Notes: generated by a model from the sequence alone, not told the origin. 64,000 nt of DNA from Devosia sp. SL43 (GCF_021729885.1 NZ_CP063401.1:496001-560000); one strand, 5' to 3'. Shown: positions 1-8,419, numbered from the stretch's first letter. A program made the numbers and translations.

Positions 1-458
1 ATGCCGGCCGCGCCGGCGATGGCTTCATTTGCACGTCGGGTAAAGGCGCCGAGCTCTATGTCGACCAGCTGCTGCCCAATGTGGATATCGGTCGCGCCGA
101 GTCCGACCGGTCCGACAAGCCGTTCGAGCGCATGATCGAGGTCAAGGTATCCTTCGACACCGACCCCGAAGCCGCACTCAACAATACGCGCGGCTGGGCC
201 GCTCTGTCGCTTTCGGCCGAAGAAAAGCACTCGGTGGAAGACCCTGAGGAAATGGAGCGGCTGGCCGCGCAATTGCCGATCGAGCGCATTGCCAAGCGCT
301 GGATCGTCTCAAGCGACCCCGACGAGCATGTGGCCGCGATCAAAACCTATATCGACTACGGTTTCGACCACCTGGTGTTCCACGCGCCAGGTGACGACCA
401 GAGCCGGTTTCTGCAGCTCTACGCTCGGGACATCCTGCCCCGGCTGCGAGCACTGTAG
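1..458 (+). CDS. F420-dependent LLM-class oxidoreductase, G6PDH family (C-terminal part)
   Basis: The gene is cut by the left edge; the open frame runs from base 3 to the TAG at 456-458, leaving about 151 residues. The visible start ([18 protein letters not shown]) matches the C-terminal part of luciferase-like TIM-barrel oxidoreductases related to F420-dependent glucose-6-phosphate dehydrogenase, where a DGFI(C/S)T segment precedes the last barrel strands. The end ([18 protein letters not shown]) is also typical of the family. Proteins of this family reduce or oxidise substrates with deazaflavin F420. It lies 29 bases before cofE, an F420 biosynthesis gene, which supports F420 rather than FMN use. 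The substrate is not deducible; the sugar-phosphate name is a family label only. Confidence 0.8.
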   Translation, partial: AGRAGDGFICTSGKGAELYVDQLLPNVDIGRAESDRSDKPFERMIEVKVSFDTDPEAALNNTRGWAALSLSAEEKHSVEDPEEMERLAAQLPIERIAKRWIVSSDPDEHVAAIKTYIDYGFDHLVFHAPGDDQSRFLQLYARDILPRLRAL

Positions 459-487
459 ACGGCCCCTGCCCCACGCGGAAATTCATC

Positions 488-1324
488 ATGTCGATACCGA
501 GATACACCGTCTGGGGCGTAACAGGGCTGCCGGAGATCGATGCGGGTGATGATCTCATCGGCCTGATTGCCGATGCTGTTGCCGCCCAGGCCACTGACGA
601 TCCCGAGTTGGCCCTGCGTGACGGCGATATTCTGGTCGTTACCAGCAAGATCGTGTCCAAGGCCGAAGGTCGGCAGGTGCCCGCCGCCGATCGGGAAAAG
701 GCCATTGCCGCCGATACCGTGCGCGTCGTCGCCGAACGCGTGCATCCGGGCGGCGTGACCCAGATCGTCGAGACGCGCCAGGGGCTGATCATGGCGGCCG
801 CTGGCATCGACACATCCAACGTGCCCGACGGCATCGCGCTGCGGTTGCCGGAGGATCCGGATGCCTCCGCGCGTGCCCTCTGTACTGGCCTGCGCGAACG
901 GCTGGGCGTGCAGCTTGGCATCGTCGTCACCGATACGCTGGGCCGGCCATGGCGAGTCGGACAGACCGACGTCGCCATCGGCGCCGCCGGCATCATCGTC
1001 ACCGACGACCTGCGTGGTGGTGTCGATGCCAATGGCCGCCCGCTGCAGGTAACGATAACCGTGCTGGCAGACGAACTGGCCGGTGCCGCCGACCTGGTCA
1101 AGGGCAAGGCTTCCGGCATCCCGGTGGCCGTCGTCCGTGGCCTGGAGCGACTGGTGACAACAGTCGACGCCCCGGGTGCCCGCACGTTGGTGCGCTCGGT
1201 GGATGACGACATGTTCCGCTTTGGCTCAGCCGAAGCCTACCGCCTCGGCTATGATGCCGCGCTTGCCGAATTGCGCGACGGCGACCAGACCCCACCAAAA
1301 CGCGTCACCCAACAGCAGGATTGA
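488..1324 (+). CDS. cofE: Coenzyme F420-0:L-glutamate ligase CofE
   Basis: A 278-residue protein of the CofE/FbiB ligase family, which adds L-glutamate residues to F420-0 using GTP, giving the polyglutamylated cofactor. Family features are visible: an N-terminal block with [17 protein letters not shown] (about residues 38-54), the central [17 protein letters not shown] stretch (about 155-171), and a C-terminal [18 protein letters not shown] segment. The length fits stand-alone CofE rather than the actinobacterial FbiB fusion with a nitroreductase domain. ATG 488 is preceded by GCGGAAA. It sits between an F420-dependent oxidoreductase and a transporter of the proposed F420-0 type, so the context agrees. 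The other F420 genes (cofC, cofD, cofG/H) are not in this window. Confidence 0.9.
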   Translation: MSIPRYTVWGVTGLPEIDAGDDLIGLIADAVAAQATDDPELALRDGDILVVTSKIVSKAEGRQVPAADREKAIAADTVRVVAERVHPGGVTQIVETRQGLIMAAAGIDTSNVPDGIALRLPEDPDASARALCTGLRERLGVQLGIVVTDTLGRPWRVGQTDVAIGAAGIIVTDDLRGGVDANGRPLQVTITVLADELAGAADLVKGKASGIPVAVVRGLERLVTTVDAPGARTLVRSVDDDMFRFGSAEAYRLGYDAALAELRDGDQTPPKRVTQQQD

Positions 1325-1327
1325 TCC

Positions 1328-2269
1328 ATGCGTCTCCCATCCAGCGTCGCCGGCCTTGCGCTTCTGGCACTATCGTCCGGCGCGGCCTTCGCCCAGGCCG
1401 CCTACCCACTGGCTTTTGACAATTGCGGCTTCACCGTTGATCTGGGCGCCGCACCCAAGCGGGTGGTCACTATAAAGTCCACCGCTACCGAAATGCTGCT
1501 AGCGTTGGGCCTGGAAGATAGGATTGTCGGTATCGCCTTCCAGGATGGTCCGGCTCCGGAGCCTTGGAGCGCCACAGCGGCCAACCTCCAGGTGCTTTCG
1601 GACAAGCTGCCCTCGCAGGAAGTGGTGCTCGAAGTCGAGCCCGACTTCGTCTATGGCGGCTGGGAAAGCAATTTCGCCGCCGACGGCGCCGGGGAACGTG
1701 CGACGCTGGCAGGTCTGGGCGTCAACACCTACGTCTCGCCGGCCGCCTGCCGTTCGATCAAGCCGGCCAAGTTGACTTTCGACGAGCTGTTTGACGAAAT
1801 CGCCGAAGTCGGCCTTATCTTTGAGGCCACTACCGCAGCCGATACACTCATCGCCGCGCAGAAGGCAGAACTGGCCGCCATTGCGCCGGATACGCGCGGC
1901 CTGACGGCACTCTGGTACTCATCCGGCACCAAGGCACCCTATGTCGGCGCCGGCAGCAATGCTCCGGCCATGATCATGGAAGCGCTGGGCCTCAACAACA
2001 TCATGTCCGGTGTAGACGACGGCTGGGTGGCAGCCAGCTGGGAAGCCGTCGTCGATGCCAATCCTGATGTGATCGTGCTGGTCGACGCCACCTGGAATTC
2101 CGCCGAGCAGAAGAAGAAACTGCTGGCCGAAAACCCCATCACCAGCCAGCTCAACGCCGTGGTCAACGAGCGCTACCTCATCCTGCCATTCCCGGCCTCC
2201 GAAGCCGGCGTCCGCAATGTCGGCGCAACGGCCGATATGGCCGCGCAACTCGCCGCGCTCAGCTTCTAG
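1328..2269 (+). CDS. ABC transporter substrate-binding protein (proposed F420-0 type)
   Basis: 313 residues. It begins with a signal peptide (MRLPSSVAGLALLALSSG, cleavage probably after AFA or AQA) and then a periplasmic-binding fold of the BtuF/FhuD cluster, with the typical VVTIKSTATEMLLALGLEDR opening and a PDVIVLVDATW segment. Proteins of this subgroup beside cofE in actinobacteria are annotated as a proposed F420-0 ABC transporter. Here too the gene starts only 3 bases after the cofE stop, so the whole set looks like one operon. Alternatives are a cobalamin or iron-chelate binding protein, since the fold alone does not tell these apart. The ligand and the direction of transport are inferred from neighbourhood only. 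Confidence 0.75.
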   Translation: MRLPSSVAGLALLALSSGAAFAQAAYPLAFDNCGFTVDLGAAPKRVVTIKSTATEMLLALGLEDRIVGIAFQDGPAPEPWSATAANLQVLSDKLPSQEVVLEVEPDFVYGGWESNFAADGAGERATLAGLGVNTYVSPAACRSIKPAKLTFDELFDEIAEVGLIFEATTAADTLIAAQKAELAAIAPDTRGLTALWYSSGTKAPYVGAGSNAPAMIMEALGLNNIMSGVDDGWVAASWEAVVDANPDVIVLVDATWNSAEQKKKLLAENPITSQLNAVVNERYLILPFPASEAGVRNVGATADMAAQLAALSF

Positions 2270-2271
2270 CC

Positions 2272-3291
2272 ATGGCACCAGGCCGGCCCACGCGATTGCT
2301 GCTTGGTGCCGGCCTGTGGCTGTTGCTCGCTGCGAGCCTGGTCCTGGCGGTGACGTTCGGGCCTGCCGACATTGCGCCAACCGAAGTCTGGCAGACCATC
2401 GCCAACCATCTCGGTTTGCCCGTCGAGAAAACCGTCAGCCGCCTGCGCGACGCCATCATTTGGGAGCTGCGCCTGCCGCGCGTGCTGGTGGCGGCTGGCG
2501 TCGGCGCCGGCCTGGCCCTCTGCGGCGCCGTCATGCAGGCTATGACGCGCAATCCACTGGCCGATCCGTATCTATTGGGCCTGTCTTCGGGCGCATCACT
2601 CGGCGCTGTACTGTTCCTGCTATCAGGCGCCGCGCTGCTGATGCCGCTGGGCGCCTTCCTCGGCGCCGGTGCCGCCATGGCGCTGACCCTGCTGGTCACA
2701 AGCATGCTGGGTGGAGCGACGCCATCCCGCGCCATCCTGGCCGGCATCTCCATCTCGGCCTTGGCCGCCGCGGCGACGTCATTCCTCATCTTCTGGTCCG
2801 CCACCGGCGATTCCTACCGCGAAATCCTGAGCTGGCTCATGGGCTCGCTCAGCGGCGTGGTCTGGGTCGACGCCCTGATCGTCCTCGGCGCGACTCTGAT
2901 CATCGGCCTGCCGGTGTTGTTGAGTGGCCGGTCGCTGGATGCGTTCGCCTTTGGTGATGCAGCCGCGGCCACGCTGGGCATCGATGTCGAGCGCCTGCGC
3001 TGGCTGCTGCTCGGCGCCACGGCATTACTGACCGGCGTGCTAGTATCGATCGGCGGTGCCATAGGCTTCGTTGGCCTGATCGTGCCCCATATTGTGCGGC
3101 TCGCAACCGGATCGCACCATCGCACTCTGCTGCCGGTCTCTATGCTGCTGGGCGCCAGTTTCATGATCTGGACCGATACAGCCGCGCGGAGCCTGTTCGA
3201 GCCGCGCGAATTGCCAGTCGGCATCATCACCGCCTTACTCGGTGCCCCGATCTTTCTCCTCGTCCTGCTGCGCTATCGGCGGATGACATGA
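2272..3291 (+). CDS. FecCD/BtuC-family ABC permease (proposed F420-0 transporter)
   Basis: 339 residues, strongly hydrophobic with about 9-10 membrane segments, of the BtuC/FecD permease family. Diagnostic blocks are RLPRVLVAAGVGAGLALCGA (about residues 67-86), the TRNPLADPYLLGLSSGASLG element (about 92-111), and the IGFVGLIVPHIVRL coupling-helix region (about 264-277). ATG 2272 follows the binding-protein stop after 2 bases, and the stop overlaps the ATPase start (ATGA). Together with the preceding and following genes it forms a complete importer cassette directly downstream of cofE. Substrate assignment to F420-0 or a related deazaflavin is contextual; cobalamin or siderophore transport remains possible. 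Confidence 0.8.
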   Translation: MAPGRPTRLLLGAGLWLLLAASLVLAVTFGPADIAPTEVWQTIANHLGLPVEKTVSRLRDAIIWELRLPRVLVAAGVGAGLALCGAVMQAMTRNPLADPYLLGLSSGASLGAVLFLLSGAALLMPLGAFLGAGAAMALTLLVTSMLGGATPSRAILAGISISALAAAATSFLIFWSATGDSYREILSWLMGSLSGVVWVDALIVLGATLIIGLPVLLSGRSLDAFAFGDAAAATLGIDVERLRWLLLGATALLTGVLVSIGGAIGFVGLIVPHIVRLATGSHHRTLLPVSMLLGASFMIWTDTAARSLFEPRELPVGIITALLGAPIFLLVLLRYRRMT

Positions 3292-4076
3292 GCACAGGAT
3301 TGGCCGTCCGGGGCATCAGGGTCGAAATCGGCACGACAATCCTGCTCGACGACATCAGCCTTGCGGCGCCCGCCGGTTCGCTGACCGGACTGATCGGCCC
3401 CAATGGCGCCGGCAAATCGACGCTGATGCGCGCCGCCCTAGGCCTCGTGCCGCTGAGTCTGGGGTCGATCACCTTCGACAATGCGGACCTGCTCGGCATG
3501 CCCCGTCGCGACAGAGCCCGGATGGCTGCCTTTGTCGAGCAGAGCGGCACGACCGAGGCGCGCCTTTCCGCCCGCGAAGTGGTCGCGCTTGGCCGCATCC
3601 CCTTCCAGTCCGTCTGGCAATCCGCCCCCTCCCCCGCTGACGCTGCTGCGGTGGAGGAAGCGCTTGATGCCGTGGGCATGTCTGGCTTCGCTGAGCGTCC
3701 CTACCACACGCTGTCGGGTGGCGAACAACAGCGCCTGCAGATCGCCCGCGCCCTGGCCCAGCAGCCGCGTCTGTTGATCCTGGACGAACCCACCAATCAC
3801 CTGGACGTGCATGCGCAACTGGCCGTGCTGGGTCTGCTGCGCCGTCGGGCACAGGCCGGCGTCACGGTCCTCCTGGCGCTGCACGATCTCAACCTCGCGG
3901 CCGCCTTCTGCGACACGCTCGTCGTGCTCGATCAAGGCCGCCTGGTCGCGTCCGGAACGCCGGAAACGGTGCTCACCCCTGCCCTGCTGCGATCGGTCTA
4001 CCAGGTCGATGCTACCCTGCTCCGCCACCCCGTGACCGGTCGCCCGACGATCGTCTACGACTTGCCCTCGGAATAG
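3288..4076 (+). CDS. ABC transporter ATP-binding protein (proposed F420-0 transporter)
   Basis: 262 residues with all ABC ATPase signatures: Walker A GPNGAGKST (about residues 38-46), Q-loop region, the LSGGEQQRLQIARAL signature (about 142-156), Walker B RLLILDEPTNHLD and the H-loop ALHDLNLAAAFCD. It belongs to the BtuD/FepC branch. The start overlaps the permease stop by 4 bases (ATGA), implying translational coupling. With the binding protein and permease it completes a single-substrate importer. No further gene follows for 78 bases, and that gap carries a new promoter, so this is probably the end of the cofE operon. Confidence 0.82.
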   Translation: MSTGLAVRGIRVEIGTTILLDDISLAAPAGSLTGLIGPNGAGKSTLMRAALGLVPLSLGSITFDNADLLGMPRRDRARMAAFVEQSGTTEARLSAREVVALGRIPFQSVWQSAPSPADAAAVEEALDAVGMSGFAERPYHTLSGGEQQRLQIARALAQQPRLLILDEPTNHLDVHAQLAVLGLLRRRAQAGVTVLLALHDLNLAAAFCDTLVVLDQGRLVASGTPETVLTPALLRSVYQVDATLLRHPVTGRPTIVYDLPSE

Positions 4077-4079
4077 CGA

Positions 4080-4108
4080 TTGACATTCGAGCGGCGGCAA
4101 CTCAAAAT
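4080..4108 (+). promoter_or_regulatory. Sigma70-like promoter of the LLM oxidoreductase gene
   Basis: A perfect -35 hexamer TTGACA (4080-4085), a 17-base spacer and a -10 like CAAAAT (4103-4108) lie in the gap after the ABC ATPase gene. A dyad operator begins 2 bases downstream. Seen directly; promoter activity is inferred. Confidence 0.5.
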
Positions 4109-4109
4109 T

Positions 4110-4125
4110 TTGATCGACTGGTCAA
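4110..4125 (+). promoter_or_regulatory. RutR/GntR-like operator
   Basis: The 16-mer TTGATCGACTGGTCAA is a dyad. Its reverse complement begins TTGACCA and matches 12 of the 14 defined positions of the RutR-type consensus TTGACCA-NN-TGGTCAA, quoted from memory. It lies just after the -10 element of the promoter, a classic repressor position. The regulator identity is inference; other TetR or GntR regulators recognise similar dyads. Confidence 0.45.
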
Positions 4126-4154
4126 ATTTCTGATCGCGGCAGGCGGAGGGCACT

Positions 4155-5156
4155 ATGGAATTCGGCATCACCTTCAAGGGTTTCATCGAAGCCGAACGGG
4201 CACGCTACCTGGTTCGTGCCGCCGAATATGCCGGCTTCAGCTATTGCTGGTTCTACGACAGCCACATCCTTTGGCGCGACTGCTACGCTGCCATCGCCAT
4301 GTGCATGGAACACACCACCGACATGCGCTTCGGCCCGCTGGTGACCAATCCAGACGTCCGCGACTGGTCCGTCGCAGCCTCCATTTTCGGCTCCCTCTCA
4401 AAGCAGAGCGGCGGCCGCTTCGATCTGGCTGTTGGTCGTGGCGACAGCTCCATGCGCGTCATGGGCAAGAAGCCCGCGACGCTCGCCCGCGTTGCCGATT
4501 TCATCGCCAAGACCAAGGCGATGGTACGCGGAGAAGAAGTGACCTATGGCGAAATACCCGCCGCCGTGAAATTCCCATGGGCCGTGGGCCACGAGATGCC
4601 GAGCTGGATCGCAGCCTATGGCCCGCTGGCTCTCAAGACCGCCGGCGAACACGCCGACGGCGTCGTGCTGCAGCTTGCCGATCCCGGCCTCTGCAAGTGG
4701 TTCACCGACCAGTGCATCGACGCCGGCAAGGCAGCGGGCAAGGACATGTCAAAGTTTCGCTCGATGGCCGCCGCCCCCGCCTATTTTGGCGACAAGGCTC
4801 GCGCCATCGAAGCCACCAAGTGGTTCCCAGCCATGGTCGGCAACCATGTCGCCGACATCGTCGAAAAGTACGGCGCCGACAGCGACAAGGTCCCAGCCAG
4901 CCTCACCAGCTACATCGAGAAGCGCCGTGGCTACGACTATGCCAAGCACGGCCAGTCGGATAACCCGTTCCTCGATTTCATTACGCCCGACGTGGTCGAA
5001 AACTTCTGCGTCCTCGGGGAGCCGGAAGACCACATCGCCAAGATGCACGCCCTCAAGGAAGCGGGCGTCACCCAGTTCAACATCTACCTCGATAGCGGCG
5101 ACGAGGAAGAAATCATCGCGGGCTATGGCCGGCATGTGATTCCGGCGTTTCGGTAG
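4155..5156 (+). CDS. LLM-class F420-dependent oxidoreductase
   Basis: 333 residues forming a complete luciferase-like TIM-barrel protein. It starts MEFGITFKGFIEAERARY, has the VTNPDVRDWSVAASIFGSL and GRFDLAVGRGDSS segments typical of F420-dependent methylene-H4MPT-reductase-like enzymes (about residues 60-98), and ends with the substrate-side helix FCVLGEPEDHIAKMHAL. ATG 4155 has GGCGGAGG upstream. From memory, the closest named family is the F420-dependent CPS_4043 group, which I associate with pyrimidine-type catabolic neighbourhoods. The RutR-like operator in front would fit a nucleobase-responsive gene. Use of FMN instead of F420 cannot be excluded from sequence, but the adjacent cofE and transporter favour F420. 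Confidence 0.78.
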   Translation: MEFGITFKGFIEAERARYLVRAAEYAGFSYCWFYDSHILWRDCYAAIAMCMEHTTDMRFGPLVTNPDVRDWSVAASIFGSLSKQSGGRFDLAVGRGDSSMRVMGKKPATLARVADFIAKTKAMVRGEEVTYGEIPAAVKFPWAVGHEMPSWIAAYGPLALKTAGEHADGVVLQLADPGLCKWFTDQCIDAGKAAGKDMSKFRSMAAAPAYFGDKARAIEATKWFPAMVGNHVADIVEKYGADSDKVPASLTSYIEKRRGYDYAKHGQSDNPFLDFITPDVVENFCVLGEPEDHIAKMHALKEAGVTQFNIYLDSGDEEEIIAGYGRHVIPAFR

Positions 5157-5182
5157 CCGATAGACGACTTCGTCACCGATGC

Positions 5183-5307
5183 CTCAGTCGTCCACCCTTC
5201 CCCTTGTGGGGAGGGAAGCGAGATAGGGGGGACCGATCCGAGAGCTCGGTGGGCGTGGCCACCCCCACCCTTGATCCCTCCCCACAAGGGAGAGGGTATC
5301 GACTGAG
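5183..5307. repeat. Composite palindromic repeat element (REP/BIME-like)
   Basis: An imperfect inverted repeat between two convergent genes. The outer 8-mers CTCAGTCG (5183-5190) and CGACTGAG (5300-5307) are exact inverses. The inner arms are built on TCCCTTGTGGGGAGGGA and its complement (about 5199-5217 and 5274-5293). A third small palindrome, GAGAGCTC, is near the middle. It could fold as one large hairpin and act as a bidirectional terminator. A similar but different element lies at 27626-27736. Confidence 0.75.
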
Positions 5308-5327
5308 CAACCTCGGACCAAAGCGCA

Positions 5328-7202
5328 CTACCACACCACCGGATGCGTCTCCCCCGTCGCCACGTTGACGAACCCCTCGGGCGCCAGGGGCGACGGCGCG
5401 ACCAGAACCCAGCGCCATGGCGCGCAGGTCAGGGTGGCAAAGGCCAGTCGCTCGGGAAAGCCCGGCCACCAACGTGGCGAGAATGTCGGTTCATACATCC
5501 ACTCTACGCTCGCGCCTTCGCGATAGAGCGTCTGCATCTCCGCATCCAGTTCATGCGCCGGACGGCAGGTCATCAGCCCGCCGACCTCGTAGCGCACAGT
5601 CGCAACCAGTTTGCCGCGCGTCACTAATGCCCAGCCGCCCTGCGTCTCACGCAGCGCGTTGACCGCCTTGGCCATAGCCGCGTCCGACGAGCCGACGACC
5701 CAGATATTGTGCTTGTCATGGCCCATCGAGCAGGCCAGCGCCGTATCCTCGGTGCTGGGCCCGGTCCCCAGCCAGAACATCCGCGACGTTTTCCCCTCGC
5801 CCGAAAACCGATCGACGATAGCGAACTTGGTGATGTTGCGGCCGGAGTCGCGCTGCACCACACCGTCCACCACTGGTAGCTCGGTCGTGATGAACGCATC
5901 GGACCAATGGAACGGCCGCAGCAGCGCGGCGCTGACTGTATGCCGGCCTTCAGGCGCGGCGATCGCAAAGTCGGCCGCCGCCAGTTCCCGATCGATCCTG
6001 ACGGTTTGCGTCGCCCAGCTTGGCCAATCGATCTTTGGCACCGGCTTGGCATAGTCCCTGCCCCGCGACACCTGCTCGCCGTCTGCCCAGACCTCGGCGA
6101 TCGACAGGCTCGCGACATCATCCAACAGCACCAGATCGGTAAAACGCCCCGGTGCGATCGAGCCCACCCACGGCGTCAGCCGCATATGCCGCGCCGGGTT
6201 GATCGTCACCAGTTGGATGGCGATTTCCGGCGACAGGCCCGCCTCAATAGCCAACCTGACATTATGGTCCGTCGCCCCAAGCTTCATCGTGTCCGAGCAG
6301 GACCGATCGTCGGTACAGAGAGCGAACTGGCTCCAGTCCTCCTGACCGTTGGCCAGCAGCCCACCCACGATCTCCTTGAGCGAATGCGGACGTATCTCCA
6401 TGAACAGTCCGCGCCGCAGCTTGTCCGCCACTTCCTCGGGCGTCCACGCTTCATGGTCTGATGCCATGCCGGCCGCCGCAAAGGCATTGATATCGTCGAT
6501 GGCGCGCATGCCCGCCGCATGCCCCTCCACCACACCGCGCTGTTCGAACGTCGCCCGGATCATCCCCCAAAGCCGCTCGTAGGACGGATTGTCCGGGTTC
6601 CACACCGCCGGCCAATCCATGACCTCATCGAGCCCAGCCACCATCATCTGGCTAGTCAGGAATTCGCGCTGCTCGTCATAACCGAAATGGCCCCCGCCCC
6701 ACTCATAGGCTGTTGGCGGCACGGCCGAACCCGGCAGCGGGAATATCTTCATGGGCGACCCGGCGAGCCGTGCCGTCAGCCAGAATTCGAGGTTGTTCGG
6801 CCCGTTGACGTTGGAGAATTCGTGGCTGGCCTCGCAGGTCCAGGTGCAGCCATGTGGCAGCACCAGCGCCGCCTCCCATTCAGGCGTCAGGTGGCTGGAC
6901 TCGATATGCTTGTGCACCTCGCCAAAGCCAGGCACCGCCGCCAGATGTGACCGATCCACCCGCTCATCAACGGAGCCGGGATACTTGCCCGCCGGGCCGA
7001 CCCAGGCGATGCGGCGCCCAGAGATCACGATCTCCTGGTCATTATGCCAGCGCCGACCATTCACATCGAGCAAACGCCCGACCCGGACTGCGCGCGTCGC
7101 CGGACGCTTGCCCAGCGCCACAAGCGCCAGATGCTGGCGGATGCGGACCTCGTCGGCGGCATTGATGATGAGATCGTCAGGCAATTCTCTCACTCTGAAC
7201 AC
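5328..7202 (-). CDS. ade: Adenine deaminase (amidohydrolase superfamily)
   Basis: 624 residues. It converts adenine to hypoxanthine and ammonia in purine salvage, in the cytoplasm. Seen: the amidohydrolase metal motif in the context PGFGEVHKHIESSHLTP (about residues 91-107), followed by a TCEASHEFSNV block, then GHAAGMRAIDDINAF and GMASDHEAWTPEE, and a TDDRSCSDTMKLG active-site segment. These follow the order of Ade proteins (PGFIDxHVHIESS, PHEIANV, GHAP, SDHE, TDD). The C-terminal half is the conserved Ade extension, and the length is usual. The start is GTG at 7202 (CAC on the plus strand). It points away from the nucleoside-hydrolase/ABC operon, so a shared regulatory region between 7203 and 7444 is likely. 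Deamination of a different purine is possible, since some rhizobial paralogues diverge. Confidence 0.85.
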   Translation of the reverse strand: MFRVRELPDDLIINAADEVRIRQHLALVALGKRPATRAVRVGRLLDVNGRRWHNDQEIVISGRRIAWVGPAGKYPGSVDERVDRSHLAAVPGFGEVHKHIESSHLTPEWEAALVLPHGCTWTCEASHEFSNVNGPNNLEFWLTARLAGSPMKIFPLPGSAVPPTAYEWGGGHFGYDEQREFLTSQMMVAGLDEVMDWPAVWNPDNPSYERLWGMIRATFEQRGVVEGHAAGMRAIDDINAFAAAGMASDHEAWTPEEVADKLRRGLFMEIRPHSLKEIVGGLLANGQEDWSQFALCTDDRSCSDTMKLGATDHNVRLAIEAGLSPEIAIQLVTINPARHMRLTPWVGSIAPGRFTDLVLLDDVASLSIAEVWADGEQVSRGRDYAKPVPKIDWPSWATQTVRIDRELAAADFAIAAPEGRHTVSAALLRPFHWSDAFITTELPVVDGVVQRDSGRNITKFAIVDRFSGEGKTSRMFWLGTGPSTEDTALACSMGHDKHNIWVVGSSDAAMAKAVNALRETQGGWALVTRGKLVATVRYEVGGLMTCRPAHELDAEMQTLYREGASVEWMYEPTFSPRWWPGFPERLAFATLTCAPWRWVLVAPSPLAPEGFVNVATGETHPVVW

Positions 7203-7221
7203 CCACCGACGACGGAGTGCG

Positions 7222-7262
7222 TTTGTTGAAGCGTTTTATAAAACAATGCGTTGAACAACATT
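7222..7262. promoter_or_regulatory. Candidate operator in the ade / nucleoside-hydrolase divergent region
   Basis: An A+T-rich patch in a G+C-rich context contains the perfect 12-bp palindrome GTTTTATAAAAC (7233-7244). It is flanked by TTGTTGAA on the left and TTGAACAA on the right, giving a larger imperfect dyad. It sits 20-30 bases upstream of the ade GTG start. No regulator gene is in the window, so identity is unknown. Confidence 0.35.
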
Positions 7263-7456
7263 TCTAAGACGTCACCTGACAGCCATGCGTAGGGAGGGCT
7301 TGGTTTGGCGCTGAAACCGATTTATCAGCTTTGCACGTTCATCCGATCTTGTCTTGAGACCGTGCCCATTCCAAGCGGCGCGAACAAGATACCGAAGCAC
7401 AATAATCTATACCGTACAATGAGATACCATCTCCAATTGAAGCGGTGCGAAAGGTA

Positions 7457-8419
7457 ATGCAATTGACCAAGACCAAACTGATCCTGGATACCGACGGCGG
7501 CGTCGATGACGCTCAGGCGCTGCTGATGCTTATCGCCGGCGGCCGCGCGCCCGACGCCATCACCACGGTCTTCGGCAATGTCGGGCTGGACGCTGCCACG
7601 CGCAATATCCTGTCGACCCTGGCCGTCGTCGGTGCCACCATTCCGGTCCACAAGGGCGCCGGCCGTCCGCTGACGCAGCCCGTGATCGATGCCAAGTATA
7701 TCCACGGCGAGGATGGCCTGGGTGGGGCACCGCGTCCGCTCCACACCGCGGACGTAGCCAGCGACGACGCCATAGGCTTCCTGCGCACGACCTTCCGCGA
7801 AGCAGGCGATCGCGGCGAAAAGGTCGATATCTTGATGATCGGGCCGCTGACCAATCTGGCCCTGGCTTTACGACTGGAGCCGTCCATCATCAACGGCATC
7901 GGTCAGCTCACCATCATGGGCGGCACCGTCTATGGCCGCGGCAACACGACACCGGCAGCCGAGTTCAATATCTATGCCGATCCCGAAGCCGCAGCGATCG
8001 TCTTCAGCGCCGATATCGAGATTGTCGTCGCCCCCTGGGAGCCCTGCGTCACCCACAATATGAGCGGTGCCGACGTGGACAAAGCCTTCGCCAACATCTC
8101 CAGCGGCCCAGAGAAAGCGTTCTCAGAAGCGCTGGCCCACCACGCGCGGCGCACCAACGAGAGCTACGGTGGCGGCGACGTCTTCCGCTTCGTCGACCCG
8201 CTGGCCGCCGCTATCGTCATCGAACCCGGCATCGTCATCAAGTCGATCCGTGCATCGGTCGACGTTGCACTGGCTCCTGGCATCACCCGTGGCATGACCG
8301 TGGTCGACCCCTCGGGTCGTCTCGGCACGCCAATGGTCACACTGGTCGAGGAAGCCAAGATCGACCGGCTCGTTGCCCTCTACACGGCCTCGATCGCCTA
8401 CGTGCCCACCAGGAACTGA
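7457..8419 (+). CDS. Nucleoside hydrolase (inosine-uridine preferring family)
   Basis: About 320 residues of the IunH family, which cleaves the N-glycosidic bond of ribonucleosides to a base and ribose. The Ca2+-binding N-terminal motif LDTDGGVDDAQAL is present, as are GAGRPL (about residue 77), the IHGEDGLGG element (about 87-95), LMIGPLTNLALAL, and LTIMGGTVYGRGNTTPAAEFNIYADPEAA-type blocks ending in an EFN-x5-DPEAA signature. ATG 7457 is chosen with AAAGG close upstream; a GTG at 7445 adds four residues and is equally possible. It heads an operon-like run through 14562 that includes a solute importer, and a second nucleoside hydrolase closes the run. Its base specificity is not deducible from sequence. 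Confidence 0.88.
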   Translation: MQLTKTKLILDTDGGVDDAQALLMLIAGGRAPDAITTVFGNVGLDAATRNILSTLAVVGATIPVHKGAGRPLTQPVIDAKYIHGEDGLGGAPRPLHTADVASDDAIGFLRTTFREAGDRGEKVDILMIGPLTNLALALRLEPSIINGIGQLTIMGGTVYGRGNTTPAAEFNIYADPEAAAIVFSADIEIVVAPWEPCVTHNMSGADVDKAFANISSGPEKAFSEALAHHARRTNESYGGGDVFRFVDPLAAAIVIEPGIVIKSIRASVDVALAPGITRGMTVVDPSGRLGTPMVTLVEEAKIDRLVALYTASIAYVPTRN

